64,000 nt of DNA from positions 1 through 64,000 of the forward strand of contig NZ_LMDI01000004.1 of assembly GCF_001425785.1 (NCBI RefSeq). The letters are read 5' to 3'. A program made the translations under genes and the position numbers. The first letter of the stretch is position 1, and each line of letters starts with the position of its first letter. Shown here piece by piece: positions 55,033-63,738 of this stretch. The notes under the pieces are model-generated. The model searched no databases, was not told the DNA's origin, and worked only from the letters and a program-made list of their open reading frames with translations. The DNA is from Rhizobacter sp. Root1221. Its GTDB lineage: Bacteria > Pseudomonadota > Gammaproteobacteria > Burkholderiales > Burkholderiaceae_C.

Positions 55033-56760
55033 TCAGAAAGTGCGGGACACGCTCATGGTCACGAAGGCTCGGTCCTTGAGCGACTGGCCATAGGTGAGCT
55101 GACGCGGGTTGCCGGACCCGGTGACCAGGGTTTCGGTGAAGGTCTCGGCCTTGCCGAAGTAGTCGGTGTAGGCCATGGCGACGTTCCAGGCGTTCTGCAA
55201 CTTGGCCTTGAGACCGATGCTGTAGTCGCCCGCCTTCGAGGCGCCGCCGGCGTAGTTGAAGATGGCCGAGGAGCGGCCGCCGAAGTTGTAGCCCAGGCTG
55301 ATGGGCACCGACAGGTCCACGCCCGGCAGCACCTGGAAGTACTGGGGTTCGAAGATCATGCGGGCGGCCCAGGCGCTCTTGGTGGTGTTGGGGTCCAGGC
55401 CGCCGATCCCCACGTTCTGGCCGTCCACGGCGAAGATGTCCTTGGTGACCTTGAGCGTGCGGTTCCAGGCCAGCTCGCCCACCAGCGCGCCGCCCTGCCA
55501 CAAGTCATTGGGCTGCAGCACGTAGATGCCGGAGAGGTTGACGTGGGCGGTGCGCCCCACGGCATAGCAGGGGTTGGCGTCGGAGTTGTCGCAGGCCAGC
55601 ACCGGGCCCAGGCCCAGCACGGCGGGGTCGTTGGCCAGCGGCGCGTTCCAGCGCACCGAGGTTTCCATCGCCCAGTTCAACTGGCCGACCGAGGAGGTCA
55701 CGCTCGCACCCAGGGTCTTGATGTTCTGCGCGTAGGCCAGGTGCGTGTTGCCGTTGACGAAATCGAACACGGGAACGGCGGGTGTCTTGTCGTGGTAGCG
55801 CGCGGCGTAGAGGCCGAACTCGTAGTCGCTGCCCACGGGGCTCCATCGCATCTGCAGGCCGCCCTGGCCCGAGTTCTTGGGCTCGAGGTTCTTGCTGCGA
55901 TCGGCGTAGAGCACGATGGGATTGCCGGACGCGTCGTTGCCGAAGTTGACCGAGCCGGTGCCCACGTAGTCCTGGTTGGAGAAGTAGCTGCCGACACCGG
56001 GGATCTTGCTGGGCCGCCATTTCAACTGGTAGTACGCGCCAGCCGACAGGCCCGGCGCGATCTGCAGCGAGCCCGACACCTGCTCCACGGGCAGCAGCAC
56101 TTCCTTGAATTGCCAACCCGGCACCGACAGGATCTTGGCGACGTCCACCGGACCTTGCGCATTGGCGATGCCGTTCTGGCCGAAGAAGAGGCTCTCGCCC
56201 CACTGCAAGGCCTGCTTGCCCACGCGCAACGTGCCCTTCATGTCGCCCACGTCGCCCTTGACGAAGACGAATGCGTCCAGGATCTCGGTGTTGCGCCCAT
56301 GCTGGCGCCGCGTGGCCGGCAGGAACTGGTTGGCTGCACCCCCTTGCTCGGTGTTGGCCGTGGACACGGTCGTCCCGGCGGGCGCGCCCACCACCTGCGC
56401 GCCGGCGTTGTCGTTGGGGCGCATGTAGACGCGGTCGTAGAACGCGTTGGCGCTGATGCGCCCACCGAAGTTCGGTGTCGACACGTCGAACTCGCTCAGC
56501 AGGTCGAGCCGGTTGGAGATCAGGCCCCGGCGGAAATTCCGGTTGCCGTCGTCTTCGTTGATCGTGCCGGGATCGGCGGCAGGATTGAAGTCCGTCAACG
56601 CGCCGGAAGGGTTCTTCAGGCGATAGCCCATGCTGTACTTGGGCGTCAGGTCGAACCGTACCTTCAGGTCGGGGTCCGGCGTGTCAATGTTGAAGGCCTG
56701 CGCGGAGGGACTCAGCGCGAGTGCGGCTGCGGCGGCGAGCATCGAGGGGCGGTAAATCAC
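55033..56760 (-). CDS. DUF1302 outer-membrane channel protein
   Basis: The 575-aa protein starts at GTG 56758-56760 after GAGGAGAG. It has a signal peptide (LAAAAALALSPSAQAF), then a mature part of alternating beta-strands ending in aromatic RTF, as for a beta-barrel. The DUF1302 signatures include RFDLTPKYSMGYRLK and LRVGKQALQWGESLFFGQNG. These proteins are thought to be outer-membrane channels for hydrophobic compounds. It heads the five-gene operon and has a near-consensus sigma54 promoter about 60 bp upstream. Confidence 0.9.
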   Translation of the reverse strand: MIYRPSMLAAAAALALSPSAQAFNIDTPDPDLKVRFDLTPKYSMGYRLKNPSGALTDFNPAADPGTINEDDGNRNFRRGLISNRLDLLSEFDVSTPNFGGRISANAFYDRVYMRPNDNAGAQVVGAPAGTTVSTANTEQGGAANQFLPATRRQHGRNTEILDAFVFVKGDVGDMKGTLRVGKQALQWGESLFFGQNGIANAQGPVDVAKILSVPGWQFKEVLLPVEQVSGSLQIAPGLSAGAYYQLKWRPSKIPGVGSYFSNQDYVGTGSVNFGNDASGNPIVLYADRSKNLEPKNSGQGGLQMRWSPVGSDYEFGLYAARYHDKTPAVPVFDFVNGNTHLAYAQNIKTLGASVTSSVGQLNWAMETSVRWNAPLANDPAVLGLGPVLACDNSDANPCYAVGRTAHVNLSGIYVLQPNDLWQGGALVGELAWNRTLKVTKDIFAVDGQNVGIGGLDPNTTKSAWAARMIFEPQYFQVLPGVDLSVPISLGYNFGGRSSAIFNYAGGASKAGDYSIGLKAKLQNAWNVAMAYTDYFGKAETFTETLVTGSGNPRQLTYGQSLKDRAFVTMSVSRTF

Positions 56761-56819
56761 GTTCTCTCCTCAGGGGTTGTCGAAATGGGTCGGCTTGTAG
56801 GCTCTGTGGCCTTTGAATC

Positions 56820-56834
56820 GCAACGCCCGTGCCG
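56820..56834 (-). promoter_or_regulatory. Sigma54 promoter of the DUF1302 operon
   Basis: On the minus strand CGGCACGGGCGTTGC: GG (56833-56832), ten bases, GC (56821-56820). It matches TGGCACG-N4-TTGC at all but the first base. The start site would be near 56808, about 48 bp before the GTG start of the DUF1302 gene. Confidence 0.85.
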
Positions 56835-56891
56835 ACACCGTCCGGATCCACCGGTTTGCACCGCGTGCGGCGCGTGTCTGTCGAGGAGAGA

Positions 56892-56956
56892 CTCGGTGCT
56901 TTCCCGAGGGTGTCGGCCATGCGGTCAGCAGGCCCGGGGTTCGGTGTTTCCCCTGA
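56892..56956. promoter_or_regulatory. Paired upstream activator sites, locus 2
   Basis: GGTGCTTTCCC starts at 56895 (within the perfect dyad CTCGG-N7-CCGAG) and GGTGTTTCCCC at 56943. The two are 48 bp apart, the same as at 39805/39853. The nearer one starts 62 bp from the -24 GG, compared with 61 bp at the other locus. The flank GTCTGTCG-AGG-GA-CTC before the first motif is also shared. Confidence 0.75.
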
Positions 56957-57359
56957 GGCCGCATTTCATGAGATGAGCAAGAGGGACGTTCGCGATGCGG
57001 GTGGCGTTGCTTCAATTCAGCACGGGACGGCAGGCGCGGCAGGCGCGGGCAGCACCGCCGGTGCGGGAGTTCGATCCGGCGTCGAACGGCGTGCGCTATT
57101 CGCCCGGCAGGGCTGCACCTGGCCCCTGGACCGGCCGCGATGGTCCGTCAGGAGGTGTGCCGGGCCGATGCATCCGGCCGGCGTCCCGCCGCTGCCGCAG
57201 GGCGGCATGGTGTTCCCGATGGAGCCCGGGCGCCCCTTCCTCAACTTGATGTAGGCGCCGATTCGCCATTGCCGCGCGTACGGCGTAGATTCGCTCCTTC
57301 GCGCGCGAAGTGGCAGCAGTCGTCGAACTGATCAGCGCCCGCGGCTTTGGGGGGCGGAC
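56957..57359. other. Intergenic region with no clear gene
   Basis: This is the remaining part of the 599-bp gap between the DUF1302 operon and the sigma54 activator. Open frames exist, but none has a good start or codon pattern; the end of one (GGMVFPMEPGRPFLNLM, stop near 57254) reads like a protein C-terminus and may be a remnant. The promoter of the activator gene must lie here, but no convincing -35/-10 pair was found. Confidence 0.5.
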
Positions 57360-58307
57360 GTGACGGATTCTGCGCGCGAGTTGCTGGGGACCAGTGAAGC
57401 CATCGTGCATCTGCGCGCGCTCACGCCCAAGATCGCGCGCAGCGACGCGCCCGTGTTGATCTCAGGCTCGACCGGAACGGGCAAGGAGCAGTTCGCCCGA
57501 ATTCTTCATCAGCTGAGCCCGCGAGCGAACCATCCCTTCGTCGCCATCAACTGCGCGGCCATTCCCGATTCGCTGTTCGAGTCGGAACTGTTCGGGTTCG
57601 AGCGCGGCAGCTTCACCGGCGCTCACCATGCACAGCGAGGCAAGGCCGCGCTCGCCGATGGCGGCGTCCTGTTCCTGGATGAGGTCGGCGAACTGTCTCC
57701 GCTGTGCCAATCGAAACTTCTGCGTGTGCTGGAAGAACACGAGGTTCAACCGATCGGTGCGTCGCATCCGATCAAGGTCGACTTTCGCCTGATCGCCGCC
57801 ACCAACCGTTCGGTCGAAGCGCAGGTCGAGCGGGGGGAGTTTCGAAGCGACCTCTACTACCGGCTCAACGTCGCACGGATCGCGATTCCCGACCTGTGCG
57901 AGCGGCCGCAGGACATCTCGGTCTACCTCGACCACTTCATCCAGGCGTTCAACCGGCGCCAGGGCACGAACGTGACTGCGCCGAGCGCCGAACTGATGGA
58001 GGTGTTGCTCAACTACCGGTGGCCCGGCAACGTCCGGGAGGTCAGGAACTTCGTCGAGGCCGTTTTCATCGACCCGCCCCCCGGCACGATCGGTCTGCGC
58101 GACATCCCGGCGGCCTTCGCCAAGCTGCCGGCGTCGTATGCGCGGCCGGGTGAGGACGAACGCACACGCCTCATCGCTGCGCTGCATAAAACCGACTGGA
58201 ACAAAGCAGAAGCGGCCAAGGCGCTGCAATGGTCACGCATGACGCTCTACCGCAAGATCACGAAGTACCAGGTCACGCGCAGCGGACATCCCGACATGAC
58301 CCCCTGA
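57360..58307 (+). CDS. Sigma54 activator lacking a sensor domain
   Basis: The 315-aa protein consists of the AAA+ sigma54-activating domain (Walker A GSTGTGKE at 36-43, GSFTGA loop at 83-88, Walker B GGVLFLDEVG at 101-110, and the RWPGNVREVRNF sensor region) and a C-terminal Fis-type helix-turn-helix (about 270-305). There is no N-terminal regulatory domain, as in PspF and HrpS, so control must come from a partner protein or from its own expression. The loop is GSFTGA instead of GAFTGA, a mild change. The GTG start at 57360 gives a normal AAA+ start. It precedes an operon with a sigma54 promoter and is its obvious activator. Confidence 0.9.
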   Translation: MTDSARELLGTSEAIVHLRALTPKIARSDAPVLISGSTGTGKEQFARILHQLSPRANHPFVAINCAAIPDSLFESELFGFERGSFTGAHHAQRGKAALADGGVLFLDEVGELSPLCQSKLLRVLEEHEVQPIGASHPIKVDFRLIAATNRSVEAQVERGEFRSDLYYRLNVARIAIPDLCERPQDISVYLDHFIQAFNRRQGTNVTAPSAELMEVLLNYRWPGNVREVRNFVEAVFIDPPPGTIGLRDIPAAFAKLPASYARPGEDERTRLIAALHKTDWNKAEAAKALQWSRMTLYRKITKYQVTRSGHPDMTP

Positions 58308-58317
58308 ACGTGCCGGA

Positions 58318-58358
58318 GGTGTCACGCTGTGACGCGCCCCGTGCGCTCATGTGACACC
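58318..58358. promoter_or_regulatory. GTGAC palindromes upstream of the protease operon
   Basis: GTCAC-GCT-GTGAC (58321-58333) is a perfect palindrome. GGTGTCAC (58318-58325) is also repeated inverted as GTGACACC (58351-58358), and another GTGAC lies at 58377-58381. The sites are about 55-95 bp upstream of the -24 element, where sigma54 activators bind. They are likely targets of the adjacent activator. Confidence 0.6.
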
Positions 58359-58410
58359 CATCTGCGGCATGTCGACGTGACGCTCCCCCGTGGAAACATG
58401 CCGTTGGGCA

Positions 58411-58425
58411 TGGCACGAGTTCTGC
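58411..58425 (+). promoter_or_regulatory. Sigma54 promoter of the DUF3467/protease operon
   Basis: TGGCACGAGTTCTGC: TGGCACG (58411-58417), four bases, CTGC with GC at 58424-58425. It is one base from the consensus TGGCACG-N4-TTGC. The predicted start is near 58437, 21 bp before the first gene, with GGAGAG as ribosome binding site at 58443-58448. Confidence 0.9.
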
Positions 58426-58457
58426 ACTGGCAGAGCACCAACGGAGAGTGCACGTCC

Positions 58458-58910
58458 ATGACTCAGACGAAACGTGGTTTTGCCAGGATCGACAAGGTGT
58501 CCGCCAGCGCGGACCTGTCGACGCCAGCGCTGTACGTCAACTACTTCGAGGTCGGGCACAACCCGTTCGAGTTCCTGATGGACCTCGGCCAGTATCACCC
58601 CGGCTCGAGCGAGAGCGATGGCCGCGTTGCGATTCACACGCGCATCGCGACGGCCCCGCCGGTGGCCAAGATGCTGTCCGACCTGCTCGCTCGCGCCGTC
58701 GAGGAACACGAAAGCCAGCATGGCGAGATCGCACCGATCGGCCCGCAGGACAACCCGTTCGACATCCTGCTGAGCTCTCTCGGCGATTTCGAGGAGCGCG
58801 CGCGTGCGTTGCGGGAACGCGATCGAGCGGCCGATCCCGATGCCGGCAGCCGTCGCGCGCCGATCTCCGACAACGCCGTCAAACCGCCCCGCGCCCGCAA
58901 AGGAAAGTGA
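58458..58910 (+). CDS. DUF3467 protein
   Basis: The 150-aa protein carries the DUF3467 domain (about 20-95): ALYVNYFEVGHNPFEFLMDL, a HTRIATAPPVAKMLSDLL segment, then EEHESQHGEI. The C-terminal 50 residues are charged and probably disordered, ending RKGK. Function of DUF3467 is unknown. The ATG at 58458 was chosen because the sigma54 promoter and the ribosome binding site lie between it and the open frame upstream. It heads the operon; the stop is 3 nt before the next start. Confidence 0.88.
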   Translation: MTQTKRGFARIDKVSASADLSTPALYVNYFEVGHNPFEFLMDLGQYHPGSSESDGRVAIHTRIATAPPVAKMLSDLLARAVEEHESQHGEIAPIGPQDNPFDILLSSLGDFEERARALRERDRAADPDAGSRRAPISDNAVKPPRARKGK

Positions 58911-58913
58911 CCC

Positions 58914-61900
58914 ATGACTGCACAGATCCGTCCCAATCGCATGGAAGTGAGCGACCGGTTTCCGATGCTCGGCTTCTCGATCCGAGTCGACGAACCGAAC
59001 GTCGAAGCGGAAGTCGTGCTCGCCAACGACATCGCGCTGTTCGATGTGCAGAACAAGGCCCGGCGCCATGCGGGCAACTTCTACACGAGCCGCGAGAACG
59101 GAACACTGATGGTGCCGCGCGGTGACGGGGTGTTCGTCGTCGCGCCTGAGGTGCTGTCGCGCTTCGTCGGCAGCGACAAGCTGTACTTCGGCCTGGCCAC
59201 CGGGCGCAGCGGCAACGGCGGCCTGAAGATCGACGCCCTGCCGCGCGAGGGCAGCCCGTATGTCTCGCTGCGGGGCTTCACCGGGCGCTCGCTGCGGCGC
59301 AACTTCGGCAATGGACGGCATGGGGTGGCGCCCAGGCTCGAATGGATCGGTGACACACCGCGTCCCGGCAGCGAAAGCGCGCGCCCGGCCGGCGAGCCCG
59401 CGCCGATCGGCCGGACCGGTGCCGTCAACGGTGCGCCCGCCGGCACCACGCCGGCTGCGTCCGGTGGCGCGTACGACGACGGGTTCGGGCCCATGCCGGC
59501 CATTCCGGCGCGCGAGTCGGCCTACCGAGGCGCCACCGCGGCGCGCAGGTCGACGCCGCAGATGGGGATCACGCTGTCGAGCGGAATGACCCCGGGCGAC
59601 GCACTCGCCTGGGTGCGCAGCAAGGTCGAACAGGTGGTCGGCGAGCTGGGCCATGCCGTCGATCCGCCCGTGATCAGCCGGCTCGGGGATGGCAGCAGCA
59701 CGTTCATCACGGCCTGGCAGGCGACCTTTGGAGTCTCAGGACTGCTGCTGCCCGTCAACGCCTTCCTCGCCCTGATCCCGAAGCTGGCACGCGAGGCGGG
59801 CGTGACGCTGTCGATCGGCCCCGCGTTTGACACACCACTTTTCGGCGGAGGCCTGGGCGTCGTGTTCGCTCCGGATGGCCAGGTGGCGCTGTTCGGTACG
59901 AGCGAGATCAGCGATGACGTGAGTTCGTTGGCCGAGGTCGTGTCCTCGCTGAAGCTCGCGCTGCAGGCCAAGATGAAGCTGGGTTACAACGTGGGGGGCA
60001 TCGAGGGCTTCGCCAGTCTGGGCAAGGTGGTTTCGAAGAGCCTCGGCGATGAGATCGTCGTCGGCGCCGAGGCGTGGCTGGACGGCGCGGGCAACGGTCT
60101 GGGCGGCGCGGTCAGCATCGGTGTCGGCTTCGCGCTGGAACTCTCGGCCAACGCGCAGGCACGGCGCACACCGGCGTCAGCGATGGTCGCCGGTCTTGAA
60201 GACCGGCAGAAGGTGCGGCGCCATGCGGGAGATTTCCGGGACATCTTCCAGTGGACCGTGCCTGCTTCCGTGGTGAACGAGATCAACGCGCGTGGCTTCT
60301 CGCTGCAGACCATCGACGCGGCCGTGGGCGATCTCAACCTCGATTTCTACAAGGTCGATATCACGCGTTTTCCCAGCGGTTGGGATGGTCCGAAGTTGCT
60401 GCAGCATTTCATGCGCAACATCAACCAGTACATCGACACCCGCAACACGGAGTTCACACCGTTCAGCGACCAGGATGCGCAGCGGTTGGCCTCGGCGAAC
60501 CCGCTCGGCACGGTGTTTCGGCTCAATATCCTGGGGCCGGACAACGCGGCCGTCGTGATCAGTGACGTCAAGCCGCAGTACTTTTCGGTCAGCACCATCT
60601 ACACGCCCGAAACCGGCGACCATCCGGTCAGCGGGCATCGGATGTTCGGGTACGCGAACGAGCCGGGCAAGACCGTGTTCTTCACGCGCGCGGCCGACCG
60701 CCCGAGCCTGCTGCCGATGGGGTTCCAGGAGGCGATCTTCTTCGGGGCCGACAAGCTCTGGAGAAGCATGCAGTCGAAGGTCGTCGCCTTCGTCAACGAC
60801 AACGGCGGCGTGGCGACGATCATCGAGCCGTTCAGCGAGCGCTTCAACCCGACGGCCGTGCGCGAAGAGTTCGGGCACTACGACGTCGCCCGGGGCATGT
60901 CCATGGATACGGCCAATGCCGCGTTCGTCCCGACCGCGCTGCCAGGCGACACGCGAACGCGCGCCGAGCGCATCGGTGGGTCGTTCGCCGGCCGCGTCGG
61001 CGAGGCGCTTGACCTGGGCCTCGCGCCGAAGGCGCTCGACGCCTTGCTCAACCTGCTCGACCCGACGGCCCTGGCGCAGCCGATGAGCGCGGTGCGCCGC
61101 ACCGGCAGCGTGATCGCGAAAGCGCAAGCCACGACGCGCAGCATCAACTGGGACGACGTCGAGCTGATTCCGCAGCCCACCGACTTCAGTTGCTGGGCCG
61201 CGGCTGCGGCAATGGTCATCGGCTGGCGCGACCAAGTCAGCCTGACGCCCGACACGGTGGGGGAGATCTGCGCGCGTCCGACGGTCGCCGGGCTCAGCCC
61301 TTACGACCGGGCCGTCTTCGCGGGCGAGATCGGGCTGCAGGCCGAGCCGCCGCAGTCCTACTCGGTGGATGGTTTCTACGACCTGCTCACCTACAGCGGT
61401 CCGCTGTGGGTCAGCAAGATCGCCGGGGGCGGTGCGACCAGCGGACACGCGGTGGTGATCACCGGCATGTACAGCGACGGCGACCGGCACTTCGTGCGTG
61501 TCGCCGACCCGTTGGATCGCATCGTTGGCACGCCGGGCGCGCCCGGTGGCTATGCAAGCACGCACGCGACGGGAAGCCGCTACATCATGCGCTACGAGGA
61601 TTTCCAGAACGAGTACGAGTTGCGGATCGTTGGCAATCCGCCGACACCGCAGGTCCTGCACGCCGGCGGAACGGGCGGCCGTGTACCGAACACGGGCACG
61701 GCCTCCGCGCCGCAAGGTTATGCGATGGCTGCCGGCCGCAAGACAGCGGCCGCGATGCCGTCGCGTGCGCATGCGCTCGATGCCGCCGCGATCGCAACGA
61801 TCGGTGGTGCCGCTGTGACGCAGCGGGCCTGCGACAGCGGTGGCGTGGCGTGGCAACTTCCGCAATGGGCTGGTCGCAAGCATCCGAACGACGTCGTGCC

Positions 61901-62360
61901 GGCGAGCGACGCGCCGTTCCAGCCGAGCGTGATCTCGCTGACCGGTTGGCCGTCTGTCGGCGGAACGACGGCCGATGCCATGCTGCGGTGGCGCTACAAC
62001 GGCACGTCGATCGAGTCGGTCGGCGCCGAGCCCGGCCCCGCCCAGGTGGCGGCAGGTTGGGGCTTGCGGGTCACCGGAACGGTCGAAGACGACGTGCAAC
62101 TGCATGCGCGCAGCGCTGCCGCTCCGGTGCCCGGCGCGTCGCAGGTGCCGGCGCTGCATGTGGTGCTCACCTACGAGTTCCAGGCGCCGACGCCGGAGGC
62201 CGCCCCCACAGCCACCAGCCGCATCACACTGTATGCCGACGGCACCTACGAAATCGACAACGAATGGGTGCCCCGCAGTGCCGGGAGCGGGCCCGACGCG
62301 CCCGTGCAAGCGGACGCGCGTGATGCCGCACGCACCAGCAGCCCGCTCCTCATCGGATGA
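58914..62360 (+). CDS. Large papain-like cysteine protease protein (C39/C70-like)
   Basis: The 1148-aa protein has no signal peptide. Visible parts: an N-terminal domain (about 1-135, with RRHAGNFYTSRENGTLMVP and YVSLRGFTGRSLRRN); a linker (140-220); a long central region (220-745), glycine-rich at 330-400 and possibly beta-barrel-like; a papain-like protease domain with C760 in PTDFSCWAAAA, H845 in SGHAVVITGM and D865 in VRVADP; and a beta-rich C-terminal domain (about 980-1130). The triad spacing suits AvrRpt2-type (C70) or C39-like peptidases. It overlaps the next gene by ATGA. Target and trigger are unknown; a toxin, processing enzyme or defence effector are all possible. Confidence 0.8.
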   Translation: MTAQIRPNRMEVSDRFPMLGFSIRVDEPNVEAEVVLANDIALFDVQNKARRHAGNFYTSRENGTLMVPRGDGVFVVAPEVLSRFVGSDKLYFGLATGRSGNGGLKIDALPREGSPYVSLRGFTGRSLRRNFGNGRHGVAPRLEWIGDTPRPGSESARPAGEPAPIGRTGAVNGAPAGTTPAASGGAYDDGFGPMPAIPARESAYRGATAARRSTPQMGITLSSGMTPGDALAWVRSKVEQVVGELGHAVDPPVISRLGDGSSTFITAWQATFGVSGLLLPVNAFLALIPKLAREAGVTLSIGPAFDTPLFGGGLGVVFAPDGQVALFGTSEISDDVSSLAEVVSSLKLALQAKMKLGYNVGGIEGFASLGKVVSKSLGDEIVVGAEAWLDGAGNGLGGAVSIGVGFALELSANAQARRTPASAMVAGLEDRQKVRRHAGDFRDIFQWTVPASVVNEINARGFSLQTIDAAVGDLNLDFYKVDITRFPSGWDGPKLLQHFMRNINQYIDTRNTEFTPFSDQDAQRLASANPLGTVFRLNILGPDNAAVVISDVKPQYFSVSTIYTPETGDHPVSGHRMFGYANEPGKTVFFTRAADRPSLLPMGFQEAIFFGADKLWRSMQSKVVAFVNDNGGVATIIEPFSERFNPTAVREEFGHYDVARGMSMDTANAAFVPTALPGDTRTRAERIGGSFAGRVGEALDLGLAPKALDALLNLLDPTALAQPMSAVRRTGSVIAKAQATTRSINWDDVELIPQPTDFSCWAAAAAMVIGWRDQVSLTPDTVGEICARPTVAGLSPYDRAVFAGEIGLQAEPPQSYSVDGFYDLLTYSGPLWVSKIAGGGATSGHAVVITGMYSDGDRHFVRVADPLDRIVGTPGAPGGYASTHATGSRYIMRYEDFQNEYELRIVGNPPTPQVLHAGGTGGRVPNTGTASAPQGYAMAAGRKTAAAMPSRAHALDAAAIATIGGAAVTQRACDSGGVAWQLPQWAGRKHPNDVVPASDAPFQPSVISLTGWPSVGGTTADAMLRWRYNGTSIESVGAEPGPAQVAAGWGLRVTGTVEDDVQLHARSAAAPVPGASQVPALHVVLTYEFQAPTPEAAPTATSRITLYADGTYEIDNEWVPRSAGSGPDAPVQADARDAARTSSPLLIG

Positions 62361-63481
62361 CGCGCGTGGCCGATCGTTCTCACCCACTCGCGCCCCCGCC
62401 GCCGCGCCAGCCGCGCGGGGTCGCACCAGCTGGTCCTGGTTCGTCGACGCCTTCTCGCGCGATGGACGGTTCATTCTGGGGCGGCCGCACGACAGCGTCT
62501 TCCGCAGGTGAATCCGACGGTAACGACCTTGCCGCGCCGTCGTCGAGTCCGGGCGGCAAGGCGCCGCCGGCGACCGAGACGATCGGGCGCCGCGCCGGCG
62601 CGCTGTCCGACGAACTCGACTTCCCCGCGTTCGTCGGATCGCTGATTCACGGCACCTGGGACGCGATGGTCGACAGCGCCATCCGCCAGATGGACAGCTA
62701 TGCAGACCTGGTCGCCGCGGTGTCGAAGCCGCTGGCGCAGTTCCGCGATGAGAACGTCACGGCCAACCAGGCACGTGATTGGCTGATTGCCCAGTACCCC
62801 GGCGATCTCGCGCTGGCGCAGCAGGACGGTGCGCCGACGCTGGCGCTGCGCGGCGGTGTCGACGAGTCCGGGGACGGTCCGTCGCCCGGTTGGCTGCGCG
62901 ATTTCGGCCTGGAAGGGCAGCCGCTGAGCCCGGAACTGCTGGAGGAACAACTCGTTCCGATGGCCCGCGACCGCGTGGCCGGTGACCGCATGCAGACGCT
63001 GGCGACGCTGGTGATGCTGGGCATGAACCGCATCGTCGTCCGTGACGGCTCCATCACGGCACGCCTGCGCTTCCGGGCGTCGGCCAGCGACAAGAGCTCG
63101 GTGGACTACGCGGTCAGCGATGACCCGGGCAACGGCAGCCCGGCGGGCAGCTGGTCGACACGCGGCAGCACGTCGTACAGCGCGCCGGTCACCAAGGTGG
63201 CCACGGTCGGTGTGAATGCGCAGACCGACAGCGCACTGAATGCCGAGCTCTTCGGGGAGGTCAAGATCAACTTCGCGAGCGAGACGATTCCGCTGGACCG
63301 CTTCGTCGACGATGCGCGCCGCACCCTGCTGGAGCGCGCGGCGCGGCCGGTACCGATCGCGCCACGTGCCGCACCTGTGGCCGCTGCCATCACCGCGCCA
63401 GCCGTGGTGTCGACGGCCCCGACCCCGACCCCGACCCCGCTGCCCGGCGGCGCGCCCCAAGGCGGCGGAGTGCAACCATGA
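62357..63481 (+). CDS. Unknown protein of the protease operon
   Basis: The 374-aa protein has a Pro/Ser/Gly-rich disordered start (1-80), a folded core (about 85-320) with AFVGSLIHGTWDAMVDSAIR, DENVTANQARDWLIAQYPGD and a beta-rich part (MNRIVVRDGSITARLRF, LFGEVKINFASETIPLDRF), and a Pro/Ala-rich tail. I do not recognise the family. It is translationally coupled to the protease gene (ATGA) and to the next gene, so it is probably a partner in one complex. Confidence 0.75.
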   Translation: MTRVADRSHPLAPPPPRQPRGVAPAGPGSSTPSRAMDGSFWGGRTTASSAGESDGNDLAAPSSSPGGKAPPATETIGRRAGALSDELDFPAFVGSLIHGTWDAMVDSAIRQMDSYADLVAAVSKPLAQFRDENVTANQARDWLIAQYPGDLALAQQDGAPTLALRGGVDESGDGPSPGWLRDFGLEGQPLSPELLEEQLVPMARDRVAGDRMQTLATLVMLGMNRIVVRDGSITARLRFRASASDKSSVDYAVSDDPGNGSPAGSWSTRGSTSYSAPVTKVATVGVNAQTDSALNAELFGEVKINFASETIPLDRFVDDARRTLLERAARPVPIAPRAAPVAAAITAPAVVSTAPTPTPTPLPGGAPQGGGVQP

Positions 63482-63738
63482 ACCGCGCTGAACTCCGGCG
63501 GCCGCTCGAGGACATGATCGGCGAACTGGTCGATGGGTTGGCGTCGTTGTCCTCGCTGGAGCTGCGCGTGACCGGCATCGAGCTCGCGCTGCCGGTGGAG
63601 ACGCGGGTACTGGGCGGCCCGTCCGGCCTGGTCGTGCATGCCGACCTGCCGACGCTGCGCACGCGCACCGCGTTCGACCTCCCGGTCGGCCGATTCGTGC
63701 TGCGTCTCGCGGCCACACCGACGGAGAGCGCGGCATGA
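63478..63738 (+). CDS. Small unknown protein of the protease operon
   Basis: The 86-aa protein (RPLEDMIGELVDGLASLSSL then GIELALPVETRV) has an N-terminal helix and a beta-rich remainder. No family was recognised. It overlaps both neighbours by 4 nt, which supports a real, coupled gene. Its shape is similar to that of the next gene product: a helix followed by strands with an alternating L-x-V pattern. Confidence 0.65.
   Translation: MNRAELRRPLEDMIGELVDGLASLSSLELRVTGIELALPVETRVLGGPSGLVVHADLPTLRTRTAFDLPVGRFVLRLAATPTESAA

Noticed and set aside
56829-57254. Open frame of 141 codons in the gap before the sigma54 activator
   Set aside because: It overlaps the DUF1302 promoter and activator sites, has poor codon pattern and no recognisable domain; only its last residues look protein-like.
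58329-58457. Upstream extension of the DUF3467 frame starting at 58329
   Set aside because: The sigma54 promoter and the ribosome binding site lie within this stretch, and the extra residues do not fit the family.
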